From positions 62,001-126,000 of the forward strand of contig NZ_JABBXA010000023.1 in the NCBI RefSeq assembly GCF_014161445.1: a stretch of 64,000 nucleotides of DNA, in the 5' to 3' direction. Position numbers and translations under genes: made by a program. The stretch comes from Microbispora sp. H13382 (lineage in GTDB: Bacteria; Actinomycetota; Actinomycetes; Streptosporangiales; Streptosporangiaceae). Below are positions 28,027-38,171 of the stretch, piece by piece. The first letter of the stretch is position 1. Each line of letters opens with the position of its first letter. The notes under the pieces are model-generated. The model saw only the letters and a program-made list of their open reading frames with translations, had not been told where the DNA came from and made no database searches.

Positions 28027-30351
28027 GTGGAGGGTGTCCACAGCACAGAGGCCGTTATCGACAACGGTCCCTTCGGCACGCGCACGATCAGGTTCGAGAC
28101 CGGGCGGCTCGCCCGGCAGGCGGCGGGAAGCGCCGTCGCGTACCTGGACGACGAGACGATGATCCTGTCCGCGACCACCGCGTCCAAGCATCCCAAGGAG
28201 AACCTGGACTTCTTCCCGCTCACGGTCGACGTCGAGGAGCGGATGTACGCGGCCGGCCGCATCCCCGGCTCGTTCTTCCGCCGGGAGGGCAGGCCGTCCG
28301 AGGACGCGATCCTCACCTGCCGTCTCATCGACCGGCCGCTGCGCCCGTCGTTCGTGAAGGGCCTGCGCAACGAGATCCAGATCGTCGCGACGGTCATGGC
28401 CCTGCACCCCGAGCACCTGTACGACGTGATCGCGATCAACGCCGCGAGCATGTCCACGCAGCTCGCCGGGCTGCCGTTCTCCGGCCCGATCGGCGGCGTC
28501 CGCGTCGCGCTGATCGACGGCCAGTGGGTGGCGTTCCCGACCCACACCGAGCTCGAGCGCGCCACGTTCGACATGGTCGTCGCCGGGCGCGTCCTGGCCG
28601 ACGGCGACGTCGCGATCATGATGGTCGAGGCCGAGTCGACCCGCGACACGCTCAAGCTGGTCGCCGAGGGCGCGGTGGCCCCGACCGAGGAGGCCGTGGC
28701 CCAGGGTCTGGATGCCGCCAAGCCGTTCATCAAGGTGCTCTGCGAGGCCCAGTCGAAGCTGGCCGAGGTCGCCGCCAAGCCGACCGCCGAGTACCCGATC
28801 TTCCTCGACTACCAGGACGACGCCCTGGAGGCCGTCACCGCCGCCGTCAAGAGCGAGCTCGCCTCGGCCCTGACGATCGCGGGCAAGCAGGAGCGCGAGC
28901 TGGAGATCGACCGCGTCAAGATGCTGGCGGCGGAGAAGCTGCTGCCGGACTTCGAGGGCCGCGAGAAGGAGATCGGCGCCGCGTTCCGGTCGCTCACCAA
29001 GAAGCTGATGCGCGAGCGCGTCATCAGCGAGGGCGTCCGCATCGACGGCCGCGGCCCGAAGGACATCCGGCAGCTCAACGCCGAGGTCCACGTGGTGCCG
29101 CGGGTGCACGGGTCGGCCCTGTTCGAGCGGGGCGAGACGCAGATCCTCGGCATCACGACGCTGAACATGCTGCGCATGGAGCAGATGATCGACACGCTCA
29201 ATCCCGAGCGGACCAAGCGCTACATGCACAACTACAACTTCCCGCCGTACTCCACGGGCGAGACGGGCCGCGTCGGCTCGCCGAAGCGCCGCGAGATCGG
29301 CCACGGCGCGCTGGCCGAGCGGGCGCTGATCCCCGTGCTGCCGTCGCGCGAGGAGTTCCCGTACGCCATCCGGCAGGTGTCGGAGGCGGTCGGGTCGAAC
29401 GGCTCGACCTCCATGGGGTCGGTCTGCGCCTCCACGATGGCCCTGCTCGACGCGGGCGTGCCGCTCAAGGAGATGGTCGCCGGCATCGCGATGGGCCTCA
29501 TCGGCGAGGGTGACACCTACGTCACGCTGACCGACATCCTCGGCGCCGAGGACGCCATGGGCGACATGGACTTCAAGGTCGCCGGCACCAAGGACCTGAT
29601 CACCGCGCTCCAGCTCGACACCAAGCTGGACGGCATCCCGGCCCACGTGCTCGCCGCGGCCCTGAAGCAGGCGAGGGGCGCCCGGCTGGCGATCCTCGAC
29701 GTGATGCAGGAGGCCATCGACGCCCCGGCGGAGATGAACCCGACCGCGCCGCGCATCATCACGATCAAGGTCCCGGTCGACAAGATCGGCGAGGTCATCG
29801 GCCCCAAGGGCAAGATGATCAACCAGATCCAGGACGACACGGGCGCCGAGATCACCATCGAGGACGACGGCACGATCTACATCGGCGCCACCGACGGCCC
29901 GTCCGCCGAGGCCGCCCGTACGCTGATCAACGGCATCGCGAACCCGCACATGCCGGAGGTCGGCGAGCGTTACCTGGGCACGGTCGTCAAGATCGCCGCC
30001 TTCGGCGCGTTCGTCTCGCTGCTGCCGGGCAAGGACGGCCTGCTGCACGTCTCGCAGATCCGCAAGCTGCACGGCGGCCGGCGGATCGAGAACGTCGAGG
30101 ACGTCATGAACGTCGGCGAGAAGATCCAGGTGGAGATCGCCGAGATCGACTCGCGCGGCAAGCTTTCGCTGGTCCCGGTCGAGGTGGTCGAGAAGGAGGC
30201 CGCCGAGAAGGCCGCCGCGGCCGAGAACGGCGAGGCCGCGCCCGCTCCGGCCGAGGCCGCCGCCGCTCCGGCGGAGGAGGAGGACCAGCCGCGGACGCCG
30301 CGCCGCAGCCGCAGCCGCACCCGTGGCGGACGTGACGAGCGCAACTCGTGA
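28027..30351 (+). CDS. pnp: Polynucleotide phosphorylase
   Basis: A 774-residue 3'-5' phosphorolytic exoribonuclease and RNA-tailing enzyme. Two RNase PH domains are separated by a helical domain: the first includes [18 protein letters not shown] and [20 protein letters not shown], the second [19 protein letters not shown] and [23 protein letters not shown] domain ([20 protein letters not shown], about 596-615) and an S1 domain ([20 protein letters not shown]) follow. The tail is Ala/Glu- then Arg/Ser-rich. GTG start; its TGA overlaps the GTG of the M16 peptidase gene. Confidence 0.97.
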   Translation: MEGVHSTEAVIDNGPFGTRTIRFETGRLARQAAGSAVAYLDDETMILSATTASKHPKENLDFFPLTVDVEERMYAAGRIPGSFFRREGRPSEDAILTCRLIDRPLRPSFVKGLRNEIQIVATVMALHPEHLYDVIAINAASMSTQLAGLPFSGPIGGVRVALIDGQWVAFPTHTELERATFDMVVAGRVLADGDVAIMMVEAESTRDTLKLVAEGAVAPTEEAVAQGLDAAKPFIKVLCEAQSKLAEVAAKPTAEYPIFLDYQDDALEAVTAAVKSELASALTIAGKQERELEIDRVKMLAAEKLLPDFEGREKEIGAAFRSLTKKLMRERVISEGVRIDGRGPKDIRQLNAEVHVVPRVHGSALFERGETQILGITTLNMLRMEQMIDTLNPERTKRYMHNYNFPPYSTGETGRVGSPKRREIGHGALAERALIPVLPSREEFPYAIRQVSEAVGSNGSTSMGSVCASTMALLDAGVPLKEMVAGIAMGLIGEGDTYVTLTDILGAEDAMGDMDFKVAGTKDLITALQLDTKLDGIPAHVLAAALKQARGARLAILDVMQEAIDAPAEMNPTAPRIITIKVPVDKIGEVIGPKGKMINQIQDDTGAEITIEDDGTIYIGATDGPSAEAARTLINGIANPHMPEVGERYLGTVVKIAAFGAFVSLLPGKDGLLHVSQIRKLHGGRRIENVEDVMNVGEKIQVEIAEIDSRGKLSLVPVEVVEKEAAEKAAAAENGEAAPAPAEAAAAPAEEEDQPRTPRRSRSRTRGGRDERNS

Positions 30352-31658
30352 CGACCGAGACGCTGTTCCCGGGCAAGGACGGTGCGGGGGTCATCCGCCG
30401 CACCGTCCTCCCCGGCGGCCTGCGGGTCGTGACCGAGACGATGCCGACCGTGCGAAGCGTGGCGGTCGGCCTGTGGGTGGGCATCGGCTCGCGTGACGAG
30501 GCCCCCGAGCACATGGGGGCCACCCACTTCCTGGAGCACCTGCTTTTCAAGGGCACGCCCACGCGTGACGCCATGGAGATCTCGGCGTCCATCGAGGGCA
30601 TCGGCGGTGAGATCAACGCGTTCACCGCGAAGGAGTACACCTGCTACTACGCCCGGGTGCTCGACGAGGACCTGCCGCTGGCGATCGACGTGCTCGCCGA
30701 CGTGGTGACCTCCTCGCTCATCACCGAGGAGGACGTGGAGTCGGAGCGCGGCGTGATCCTGGAGGAGATCGCCATGCACGACGACGATCCCTCGGACGTG
30801 GTGCACGAGCAGTTCTCCGCCGAGCTCTACGGCGACACGCCGGTGGGCCGCCCGATCCTCGGCAACGAGGAGTCGATCAACGCGCTCACCCGTGACCGCA
30901 TCCGCGAGTACTACCAGCGGTTCTACGTCCCGCCCCGCACGGTCGTGTCGGTGGCGGGCAACGTCGACCACGAGCGGGTGGTCGCGCTGGTCGCGGCGGC
31001 GTACGAGCGGGCGGGCGCCCTCGGCGGCTCCGTCGAGCCCGCGGCCCCGCGCCTCGGCGGTCCCGGCGTGGACGTCCGCAGCGGCGTCCGGGTGCTCGAC
31101 CGGCCCACCGAACAGGCCAACCTGGTGCTCGGCATGACCGCCGTCCACCGCAACGACGACCGGCGCTTCGCCCTCGGCGTCCTGAACGCGGCGCTCGGCG
31201 GCGGCATGTCGTCGCGGCTGTTCCAGGAGATCCGGGAGAAGCGCGGCCTGGCCTACAGCGCCTACAGCTACACCTCCCAGTACGCCGACACCGGGCAGTT
31301 CGGCATCTACGTGGGCTGCCTGCCCGGCAAGGTGGACGACGTGCTCAAGATCTGCCGCGACGAGGTGGCCAGGGTCGTCGCCGAGGGGATCACCGCCGAG
31401 GAGATCGCCCGCGGCAAGGGCCAGATGCGCGGCGGACTGGTGCTCGGCCTGGAGGACACCGGATCGCGCATGTCCAGGATCGGCAAGAGCGAGCTCGTGT
31501 ACGAGCGCCTCATGACGGTCGACGAGGTGCTCGCGCGGATCGAGGGGGTCACCCCCGAAGAGATCGCCGCGGTCACCGAGGACATCCTCAACCGGCCGCT
31601 GACGCTCGCGGTGATCGGGCCTTATTCCGACAAGGACTTCGGCTTCGCCATCGCCTGA
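30348..31658 (+). CDS. M16-family (pitrilysin) zinc metallopeptidase
   Basis: A 436-residue processing-peptidase-like protein. The zinc signature HFLEH is at about residues 61-65 in [19 protein letters not shown], with the downstream Glu about 75 residues on in [17 protein letters not shown] second inactive-type domain follows, with the R/Y pair in [20 protein letters not shown]. No signal peptide is seen. It overlaps pnp by four bases (GTGA) and is the usual actinobacterial neighbour of pnp and dapB. Confidence 0.92.
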   Translation: MTTETLFPGKDGAGVIRRTVLPGGLRVVTETMPTVRSVAVGLWVGIGSRDEAPEHMGATHFLEHLLFKGTPTRDAMEISASIEGIGGEINAFTAKEYTCYYARVLDEDLPLAIDVLADVVTSSLITEEDVESERGVILEEIAMHDDDPSDVVHEQFSAELYGDTPVGRPILGNEESINALTRDRIREYYQRFYVPPRTVVSVAGNVDHERVVALVAAAYERAGALGGSVEPAAPRLGGPGVDVRSGVRVLDRPTEQANLVLGMTAVHRNDDRRFALGVLNAALGGGMSSRLFQEIREKRGLAYSAYSYTSQYADTGQFGIYVGCLPGKVDDVLKICRDEVARVVAEGITAEEIARGKGQMRGGLVLGLEDTGSRMSRIGKSELVYERLMTVDEVLARIEGVTPEEIAAVTEDILNRPLTLAVIGPYSDKDFGFAIA

Positions 31659-31669
31659 CCGTGCCGTTG

Positions 31670-31709
31670 GAGGCCGCGCCGGCGCCGTCGCGCGTCGCGC
31701 GGCCTCTTT
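31670..31709 (+). terminator. Terminator after M16 peptidase gene
   Basis: GAGGCCGCGC (31670-31679) pairs perfectly with GCGCGGCCTC (31697-31706) and is followed by TTT. It ends the pnp-M16 transcript 12 bp after the stop. Confidence 0.65.
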
Positions 31710-31853
31710 CGTCCCCGCGACATGCGGGCCGCCCGCTCGTCGCGGCCCGGCCCCGCGCCCGCCCGGTACGGCTTTCGCCGCGGCGGCGCCTCCCGCCGTC
31801 GCGGGCACGGGCGCGTCGTGCCGCTCCTCGCCGTCCCGGCTCCCGCCGGCACG

Positions 31854-32605
<752 letters not shown>

Positions 32606-32622
32606 TCCATCCACAGCCGGCA

Positions 32623-32643
32623 CCGGGCGGACGATCCGCCCGG
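32623..32643 (+). terminator. Hairpin after dapB
   Basis: CCGGGCGGA (32623-32631) pairs with TCCGCCCGG (32635-32643) around CGA, 17 bp after the stop. There is no U-run. Confidence 0.5.
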
Positions 32644-32954
32644 GCCGTGTCAGAGGGCCGGATCGAGCGGGAGGAGGGCGCCGCGGGCGCCCCGGCCCGA
32701 TGAGGCCTGGCGCCAGGGTACGCCTGCCTGTGTTCACCGTCCTCGGGGCTTGTCCCGCCGAGCCGGACGTCGATCGGCAGGCGTGTCCCTGTTCCTCCTC
32801 CCTTTCTCTCATCGGTGTTCTCACCGGTGTCCCCGCGTGTCTCCTGCGTGTCTCCAACATGTTTCCTGGATGTTCCTCATAACAGAATTGCCTGACCGAA
32901 GGCGCAGAACGCTTCTTAAACTCATCCGGACACGCGAGATTCAGGAAGTGCCCG
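32644..32954. other. Intergenic region with a pyrimidine-rich tract
   Basis: No gene seen. The plus strand from about 32785 to 32885 is rich in C and T with many TGTCC/TGTTC repeats, then turns AT-richer (CTTCTTAAACTCATCC near 32910), a plausible promoter area for the operon starting at 32955 or 33086. I find no good copy of the island's operator here. Confidence 0.4.
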
Positions 32955-33089
32955 ATGATCACCGAAGTGACGCCCTCCCCGGTGCGACTGGTCGCAACGG
33001 ACGCTCCGAACCAGCCTCCGACGACCCCGAGACGGCTCGCTGAGCTCAGCGGCCCGGCACGGCTCGTCGACCGGGCCGAGCGACCGTGA
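32955..33089 (+). CDS. Candidate 44-residue leader ORF
   Basis: ATG ATC ACC at 32955 opens a 44-codon frame (MITEVTPSPVRLVATD...) whose TGA at 33087-33089 overlaps the GTG start of the maleylpyruvate isomerase gene. The exact stop-start overlap is what one expects of a coupled gene pair, and it may set translation of the isomerase. The peptide is Pro/Arg-rich and I recognise no family; GAAGTG eight bases upstream is a weak ribosome site. It may be a chance frame. Confidence 0.35.
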   Translation: MITEVTPSPVRLVATDAPNQPPTTPRRLAELSGPARLVDRAERP

Positions 33090-33781
33090 GCCGCACGCGA
33101 GTCTGGATGGACGAGGTCAGCACGTTGTTCCTCCTGGCCATGTCCTCCCTCGACGACGACGAGCTGAGCGCACCGACCGCGCTGCCGGGGTGGACGCGGC
33201 GACATGTTCTGGCGCACGTCGGATGGAACGCCAGGGCCTTGCAGCGGCTGGTCGGCTGGGCGCGCACCGGTGTGCCCGCGGCGATGTACGCCTCCGCCGA
33301 GCAGCGTGTGGCCGACATCGAGGAGGCCGCGGGCTGGGAGGGGCAGCGCCTGCGGGAACTGGTGGCCGCCGGCATGGCGGACCTCGCCGCGGATCTCGAC
33401 GGCCTGGACGACGACCAATGGCAGGCCCGGCTCGTCGTGCAGGGCCGCACCGTGCGGGCCGCGGAGCTGCCGTGGCTGCGAACCCGCGAGGTCGGCGTTC
33501 ACGCCGTGGACCTCGGGGCCGGCGTGACCTTCGAGGATCTCGCCGAGGATCTGTGTGCGGCACTCCTGGACGACGTGGCCGGCCGTCGTTCCTCGTTGCG
33601 CGAGGACCCCGCCCTGCTCCTGAGGGACGAGGCCGGACGGTCGTGGCCGGTCGAGGGGCACGGCGTCCCGATGACCGTCACGGGGTCGGTGCACCGGCTC
33701 GCGAGCTGGCTGACCGGCCGTGGCGGCGAGGGCGTACGAGCCGAGTCCGGTCCGCCGCCGGCCCTGACCCCATGGTTGTAG
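33086..33781 (+). CDS. Mycothiol-dependent maleylpyruvate isomerase family enzyme
   Basis: A 231-residue DinB/MDMPI-fold protein. In actinobacteria this family isomerises maleylpyruvate to fumarylpyruvate using mycothiol, the second step of gentisate breakdown. The hallmark metal His is in LPGWTRRHVLAHVGWNARAL (about residues 33-52), followed by QRLVGWARTGV and AMYAS as in Corynebacterium enzymes; the second part of the metal site is in WLRTREVGVHAVDL (about 131-144). The C-terminal domain carries a short SCP2-like segment. It heads the operon with SDR, PhyH and MFS genes; the ring-opening dioxygenase (47149) and the hydrolase (43551) lie elsewhere in the island. Confidence 0.85.
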   Translation: MSRTRVWMDEVSTLFLLAMSSLDDDELSAPTALPGWTRRHVLAHVGWNARALQRLVGWARTGVPAAMYASAEQRVADIEEAAGWEGQRLRELVAAGMADLAADLDGLDDDQWQARLVVQGRTVRAAELPWLRTREVGVHAVDLGAGVTFEDLAEDLCAALLDDVAGRRSSLREDPALLLRDEAGRSWPVEGHGVPMTVTGSVHRLASWLTGRGGEGVRAESGPPPALTPWL

Positions 33782-33896
33782 AGGGGCGCGGCGGCACCGC
33801 CACCAGCCCCGCGGAGGCGGGGACGTCCGGCATCGGACGAAATCCTGAACCGTCCGGATCGGTCTTCGGCCCAAGGTCTCGATGAGGAGCACCAGC

Positions 33897-34658
33897 ATGT
33901 TGAACCAGCTTCGGTTCACCGGAACCAGCGTCGTCGTCACCGGCGCGGCCGCCGGCATCGGCGCGGCCGTCGCCGAGCAACTGGCCCAGTTGGACGCTCA
34001 CGTCGTGGCCGTCGACGTCGACGAGACCGGCCTGGCGCGGCTCGTGGAATCGCTCGCGGCGCAGTCGCTTCAGGCGACGAGCGTCGTGGCCGACGTCCGC
34101 GAGCCCGCGAGTGCGACGCGTGTCGACGCCGCGGTCGCCGGGACCGGCGTGCCGCTCAAAGCCCTCGTCAACAACGTCGGGGTGAACCGGAAGGCCCCGT
34201 TCTCCGAGGTCACCGAGGCCGACTGGAACGAGACCCTGGCGCTGAACCTCACGAGCGCCTTCCGGCTGACCCAGGTTCTTCTGCGGAGACTCCTGGCGGC
34301 GCCGGGTGGTGGGGCGGTGGTCAACGTGTCGTCCGTTCACGCCCTCCGGGGCCAGCCGGGGGCCACGGGCTACGCCACCACCAAGGCGGGGCTCATCGGC
34401 TTCACCCGGCAGCTGGCGGCCGAATACTCCGAGGCCGGCCTGCGGGCGAACGTCGTCTGCCCGGGGCTCACGATGACCGAACGTATCCTCGCGCGTGGCC
34501 ATGGGGAGGCGCAGGAGGCGCTTCGCGATCGGCTGCTCGACGGCCGCTTCGCGGAACCGGCCGAGGTCGCCAACGCGATCACGTTCCTCGCCTCCACCGC
34601 CGCTTCGTATATCAACGGCGTCGTCCTCCCTGTCGACGGAGGCTTCACCGCCCGCTGA
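33897..34658 (+). CDS. SDR-family oxidoreductase (catabolic island)
   Basis: A 253-residue classical short-chain dehydrogenase. The cofactor loop VVVTGAAAGIGAAVAEQL begins near residue 12, VVAVDVDETG places an Asp for NAD preference, and NNVG, VNVSSVHALRG and GYATTKAG supply the catalytic Asn-Ser-Tyr-Lys set; the end is INGVVLPVDGGFTAR. ATG 33897 is chosen over 33882 because AGGAG lies 8 bases upstream. It may oxidise an alcohol made by the neighbouring oxygenase; the substrate is not known. Confidence 0.87.
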   Translation: MLNQLRFTGTSVVVTGAAAGIGAAVAEQLAQLDAHVVAVDVDETGLARLVESLAAQSLQATSVVADVREPASATRVDAAVAGTGVPLKALVNNVGVNRKAPFSEVTEADWNETLALNLTSAFRLTQVLLRRLLAAPGGGAVVNVSSVHALRGQPGATGYATTKAGLIGFTRQLAAEYSEAGLRANVVCPGLTMTERILARGHGEAQEALRDRLLDGRFAEPAEVANAITFLASTAASYINGVVLPVDGGFTAR

Positions 34659-34690
34659 ACAACGATCACTATGCGAAAGGGAATTCAGAC

Positions 34691-35509
34691 ATGACGATCG
34701 CTACGGGCCTGAGCCGGGACCAGGTGGAGGCCTACCGGAGGGACGGCTTCCTCTTTCCTCTGCGGGCCATGTCCGCCGAGAAGGCCGCGGAGTACCGAGC
34801 CAGGATGGAGGCGTTCGAGTCCGAGCACGGCGAGCGCGCTTCCGGCATCCTCCGCTCGAAGTCCCACCTGGTGCTGACCTGGGTGAACGAGCTCATCCGG
34901 CTCGATTCGGTGCTCGACGCCGTCGAGAGCGTCCTCGGGCCCGACATCTACTGCTGGGGCTCCTCGTTCTTCATCAAGAATCCGCACAACCCCGGGTTCA
35001 TCGCGTGGCACCAGGACGCGCCGTTCTCCGCCATCCCGCCTGGTGGTGAGATCCTCACGGCGTGGATCGCCCTGGCTCCGAGCACCCTGGAGAACGGCTG
35101 CCTCAAGGTCGTCGCCGGCACCCACAAGGAGCAGGCGGAGCACGTGTTCGTCGACAACGACTCCAACATGCTCTCGCAGGGACAGGAGATCGCGGTCGAG
35201 GTCGACGAGGCGGACGCGACCGCCATCCAGCTCCTCCCCGGCGAGTTCTCCCTGCACCACCAGTTCATCTTCCACGGCTCCGGCCCCAGCGTGAGTGACG
35301 AACGCCGCATCGGCCTCGCGGTCCGGTACATGCGCCCCTTCCCGCGGCAGGACGACGAACCCGTCACCGCGACCCTCGTCCGCGGACAGGACCCGTACGG
35401 CACCTTCGAGAACGAGCCGGTGCCGACCACGGATATGGACCCCGCCGCTGTCGCCTACCTCGACGAGCAGCTCATCCGGCGCCACGGCGACCGCTACCGC
35501 AAGGCCTGA
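34691..35509 (+). CDS. Phytanoyl-CoA dioxygenase (PhyH) family 2-oxoglutarate/Fe(II) oxygenase
   Basis: A 272-residue non-haem iron oxygenase. The metal triad is visible: His and Asp in FIAWHQDAPFSA (about residues 103-114) and the distal His in HHQFIFHGSGPSV (about 189-201), with the 2-oxoglutarate Arg in ERRIGLAVRYMRPF. Because the second ligand is Asp (HxD) rather than Ala/Gly, it should hydroxylate rather than halogenate. It opens with SRDQVEAYRRDGFLFPLRAM, typical of the family. It lies 32 bp after the SDR gene and 44 bp before the MFS gene. It may attack a side chain or ether carbon of the imported substrate. Confidence 0.88.
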   Translation: MTIATGLSRDQVEAYRRDGFLFPLRAMSAEKAAEYRARMEAFESEHGERASGILRSKSHLVLTWVNELIRLDSVLDAVESVLGPDIYCWGSSFFIKNPHNPGFIAWHQDAPFSAIPPGGEILTAWIALAPSTLENGCLKVVAGTHKEQAEHVFVDNDSNMLSQGQEIAVEVDEADATAIQLLPGEFSLHHQFIFHGSGPSVSDERRIGLAVRYMRPFPRQDDEPVTATLVRGQDPYGTFENEPVPTTDMDPAAVAYLDEQLIRRHGDRYRKA

Positions 35510-35553
35510 CCAGTGCCGACGGCCGCTGACGCAGCCGATCTTCAGGAGTGCGG

Positions 35554-36738
35554 ATGATCCCGGTCGTGGCCGGTGCCGTCATGTTGGCCACGACCGGGAC
35601 CCTGCCGGTGTTCATGCTCACCGCGCAATCGGTGCTCGTCACCGACGATCTGGGCCTGACCGATGCGCAGCTGGGCATGCTCGTCACGGTTTTCTACACC
35701 GCGTCGGCTCTTTCCTCGATACCGACCGGCCGTGCGGCCGAGCGGCTCGGGACCGGCAGGGCCAGCCGGCTGGCCGCGGGGCTCGCGGCTGTCAGTCTGG
35801 TCGGGATCTCCCTACGGCCCACCTCGCCGGTCATGCTCGCCGTGTTCCTGGTGCTCGGCGCGGTGGGCAATTCGATGTCCCAGGCAGCGTCGAACCTGCT
35901 TCTCGCCCGGGGCACACCGGCCCGGCGGCAGGGGGCGGCCTTCGGAGTCAAGCAGTCCGCCGTTCCGCTCGCGGCCGCGATCGGCGGTGCCGCCGTGCCC
36001 ACCGTCGGCGTATCCCTCGGATGGCGGTGGGGCTTCGCGGGGGCGGCCGTCCTCGCTGTGCTGGTCGCGCTGCTCGTGCCCCGCGTCTGCTCCGGTGCCG
36101 AGGCGGCCCGGTCCCGGACGACGAGCCGCGACGGCGCCCGGCCGAGGCTTGTCGGCCTGCGTCCTCTGCTGCTGCTCGGGACGGCGACCGCCTTCGGCAG
36201 CGCGGCGATGGGCAGCCTCATGGCCTATCTCGTCATCTGGGCGAACCACTCGGGGATGACCGCGGGAAACGCCGGTCTCCTGCTCTCGGTCGCCGGCGTC
36301 GGCAGCATCGTCGCGAGGGTGTCCATCGGATTCGTCGCGGACCGCCGGGCGGGCAACAACATGGCCGTGGTCATCGGCCATGTCCTGCTCGGCGTCGTGG
36401 GGCTGTGCCTGATCGGCACCGGAGTCGTCCCGCTGATCGTGCTCGGCGCGGTGCTGACCATCTCCATCAGCTGGGCCTGGCCCGGACTGATGCTCTTCAC
36501 CGTCGTCCGGACCAACCCGTCCTCTCCCGCCGCGGCGACCGGCGTCATCCAGATGGGCGCCTATACGGGAAACGCCGTGGGACCGGGTCTGTTCGGTGTG
36601 CTGCTGACCCTCGTGGCCTTCCAGGTAGGCTGGCTGGTCAACGCCGGTCTGCTCGTCATGGCGGCTCTGCTGATGGCATGGGCCCGCCGCCTACGGCTGG
36701 TGGAGCGGCGACGACCCGAAGAGCCGCCCACCGTCTGA
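35554..36738 (+). CDS. MFS transporter
   Basis: A 394-residue membrane carrier with about 12 predicted transmembrane segments and the MFS loop motif at about residues 60-70 (GRAAERLGTGRASRL). Segments such as LRPLLLLGTATAFGSAAMGS and the final WLVNAGLLVMAALLMAW are clearly hydrophobic. ATG 35554 follows AGGAG by 5 bases. It is the last gene of the 33086-36738 operon, so it probably carries the pathway's substrate or a product. Confidence 0.88.
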   Translation: MIPVVAGAVMLATTGTLPVFMLTAQSVLVTDDLGLTDAQLGMLVTVFYTASALSSIPTGRAAERLGTGRASRLAAGLAAVSLVGISLRPTSPVMLAVFLVLGAVGNSMSQAASNLLLARGTPARRQGAAFGVKQSAVPLAAAIGGAAVPTVGVSLGWRWGFAGAAVLAVLVALLVPRVCSGAEAARSRTTSRDGARPRLVGLRPLLLLGTATAFGSAAMGSLMAYLVIWANHSGMTAGNAGLLLSVAGVGSIVARVSIGFVADRRAGNNMAVVIGHVLLGVVGLCLIGTGVVPLIVLGAVLTISISWAWPGLMLFTVVRTNPSSPAAATGVIQMGAYTGNAVGPGLFGVLLTLVAFQVGWLVNAGLLVMAALLMAWARRLRLVERRRPEEPPTV

Positions 36739-37088
36739 GCCATCCTGCGCCGCATCGACAGAAATCCGTGGACACCGTCGCCTTCCTGCCCGTCCTCGGC
36801 GCGGGCACAGTACGCCGCCCGGCGCACGCGACCTTCACCCGAATGCCCCCATTTCCGTGATCTTCGCCGCGACCGACCGGTGCGGCGGAATCTTTCCAAT
36901 GTCTCCGCGAGATTCGGGAGGCGAGCGCGTTCGCGCAGTTCAACCGGCATCGATTTCAGATTTTCGGTATGGCCCCGGCCTTTCGCCGGAATGGCTTGGC
37001 GCAATCTCGTTCTGCTAGGTGGAATGGTATTGTCGCCGAACAGAGCATGTTCATACGTTGAGCGCACTCTGAAGGGAAGGTAAAGGCA
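36739..37088. promoter_or_regulatory. Upstream region of the ABC importer operon
   Basis: These 350 bp hold no convincing gene and are more AT-rich than their surroundings after 36850. TGTTCATACG at 37048-37057 equals the left half of the island's operator (TGGTCATACG) except for one base, 32 bp before the binding-protein start, but the right half is not conserved. It may be a weak or half site. Confidence 0.35.
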
Positions 37089-38144
37089 ATGAACGCAGGT
37101 CGTCGAACCGCTGGTCTCATCGGTGCTGTCGTCGTGGCCCAGGCGGTCCTCGCCGGCTGCGGCAACGGTGGCAATGGCACGGACACCGTGATCCGGGCGG
37201 GCGAGGTGAAGCTCGAGGGTGAGCAACTCGTCGCCGCGGCCAAGGAAGAGGGAGAGCTCTCCTTCTACTGCGCCAGCGCTCCGGACACCTGTAAGGCGCT
37301 GGCCGACGGTTTCCAGGAGAAGTATCAGGGGACCCGTGTCGTCGTGCTGCGCGTGACCAGCCCGGACCTTTCCGCGCGCTACGCCTCGGAGAAGAAGGCG
37401 CGGGCCAAGACCGCGGACGTCCTCCTGCACTCCGACATCCCCTTCATCGCCGTGGGACTCAAGGAGGGCCTCATCACGTCCTTCGGGAAGGCGGGCTACC
37501 TGCCCGGGGACTTCCCGAAGGAGTGGGTGGTCTCCACCGGCGAGATCACCGGCACGCCCTTCATCTCCGAGGGCATCGGAATCGGCGTCAACACCGAGGT
37601 CGTGCCGCAGTCGGAGCGGCCGACATCGTGGCAGGACATCACCGACCCGAAGTGGCGCGGCAAGATGACGGGCCCGGACAAGACGAACGCCGGCTTCGCG
37701 CCGATGTACGGAACCACCGCGGACCACGTGCCGGGGCTGCTGGAAGGGCTGAGCAAGCAGGAGATCTTCGGGGACACCGGCGGCATGGTCAGCCTCACCG
37801 AGTCCCTGGGCGCGGGTCAGTACGCCATCCAGACCCTGGCCAGCCCCGTGACCATCGCGGCCGCGAAGCAGAAGGGCGCTCCGGTGGACGTCGTGTACCC
37901 GAAGGAGGGGGTGACGGGCCCCGCTTTCGCGTACACGCTGAACCCGGAGCCGGCGAAGCCGCACCTGCAGAAGTTGTTCGCCCAGTACGTCGCCTCCAAG
38001 GACGCCGGCGAACGTCTCTCGAAGATCAACGATGCCCTCGCGGCGGCCTACATCGACCTCAAGTTCACCTTCAACCCGCCGAACTTCGAGTACTACACCG
38101 AGGCGGGGAAGAAGAAGATCATCGACGCGATGGCCGGCAACTGA
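37089..38144 (+). CDS. ABC transporter substrate-binding lipoprotein (iron/AfuA-type)
   Basis: A 351-residue binding protein of the type-2 periplasmic fold. The signal MNAGRRTAGLIGAVVVAQ leads to a lipobox LAGC with Cys at about 24. The mature part resembles ferric, thiamine or phosphonate-type binding proteins: LVAAAKEEGELSFYCAS, KARAKTADVLLHSDIPFIA, EITGTPFISEGIGIGVNTEV, PTSWQDITDPKWRGKMTGPD. Ligand is not certain; in a catabolic island an organic anion is as likely as iron. A permease and an ATPase follow directly. Confidence 0.9.
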   Translation: MNAGRRTAGLIGAVVVAQAVLAGCGNGGNGTDTVIRAGEVKLEGEQLVAAAKEEGELSFYCASAPDTCKALADGFQEKYQGTRVVVLRVTSPDLSARYASEKKARAKTADVLLHSDIPFIAVGLKEGLITSFGKAGYLPGDFPKEWVVSTGEITGTPFISEGIGIGVNTEVVPQSERPTSWQDITDPKWRGKMTGPDKTNAGFAPMYGTTADHVPGLLEGLSKQEIFGDTGGMVSLTESLGAGQYAIQTLASPVTIAAAKQKGAPVDVVYPKEGVTGPAFAYTLNPEPAKPHLQKLFAQYVASKDAGERLSKINDALAAAYIDLKFTFNPPNFEYYTEAGKKKIIDAMAGN

Positions 38145-38171
38145 GCCACGTGATCGGGAAGTGAGACCAGG

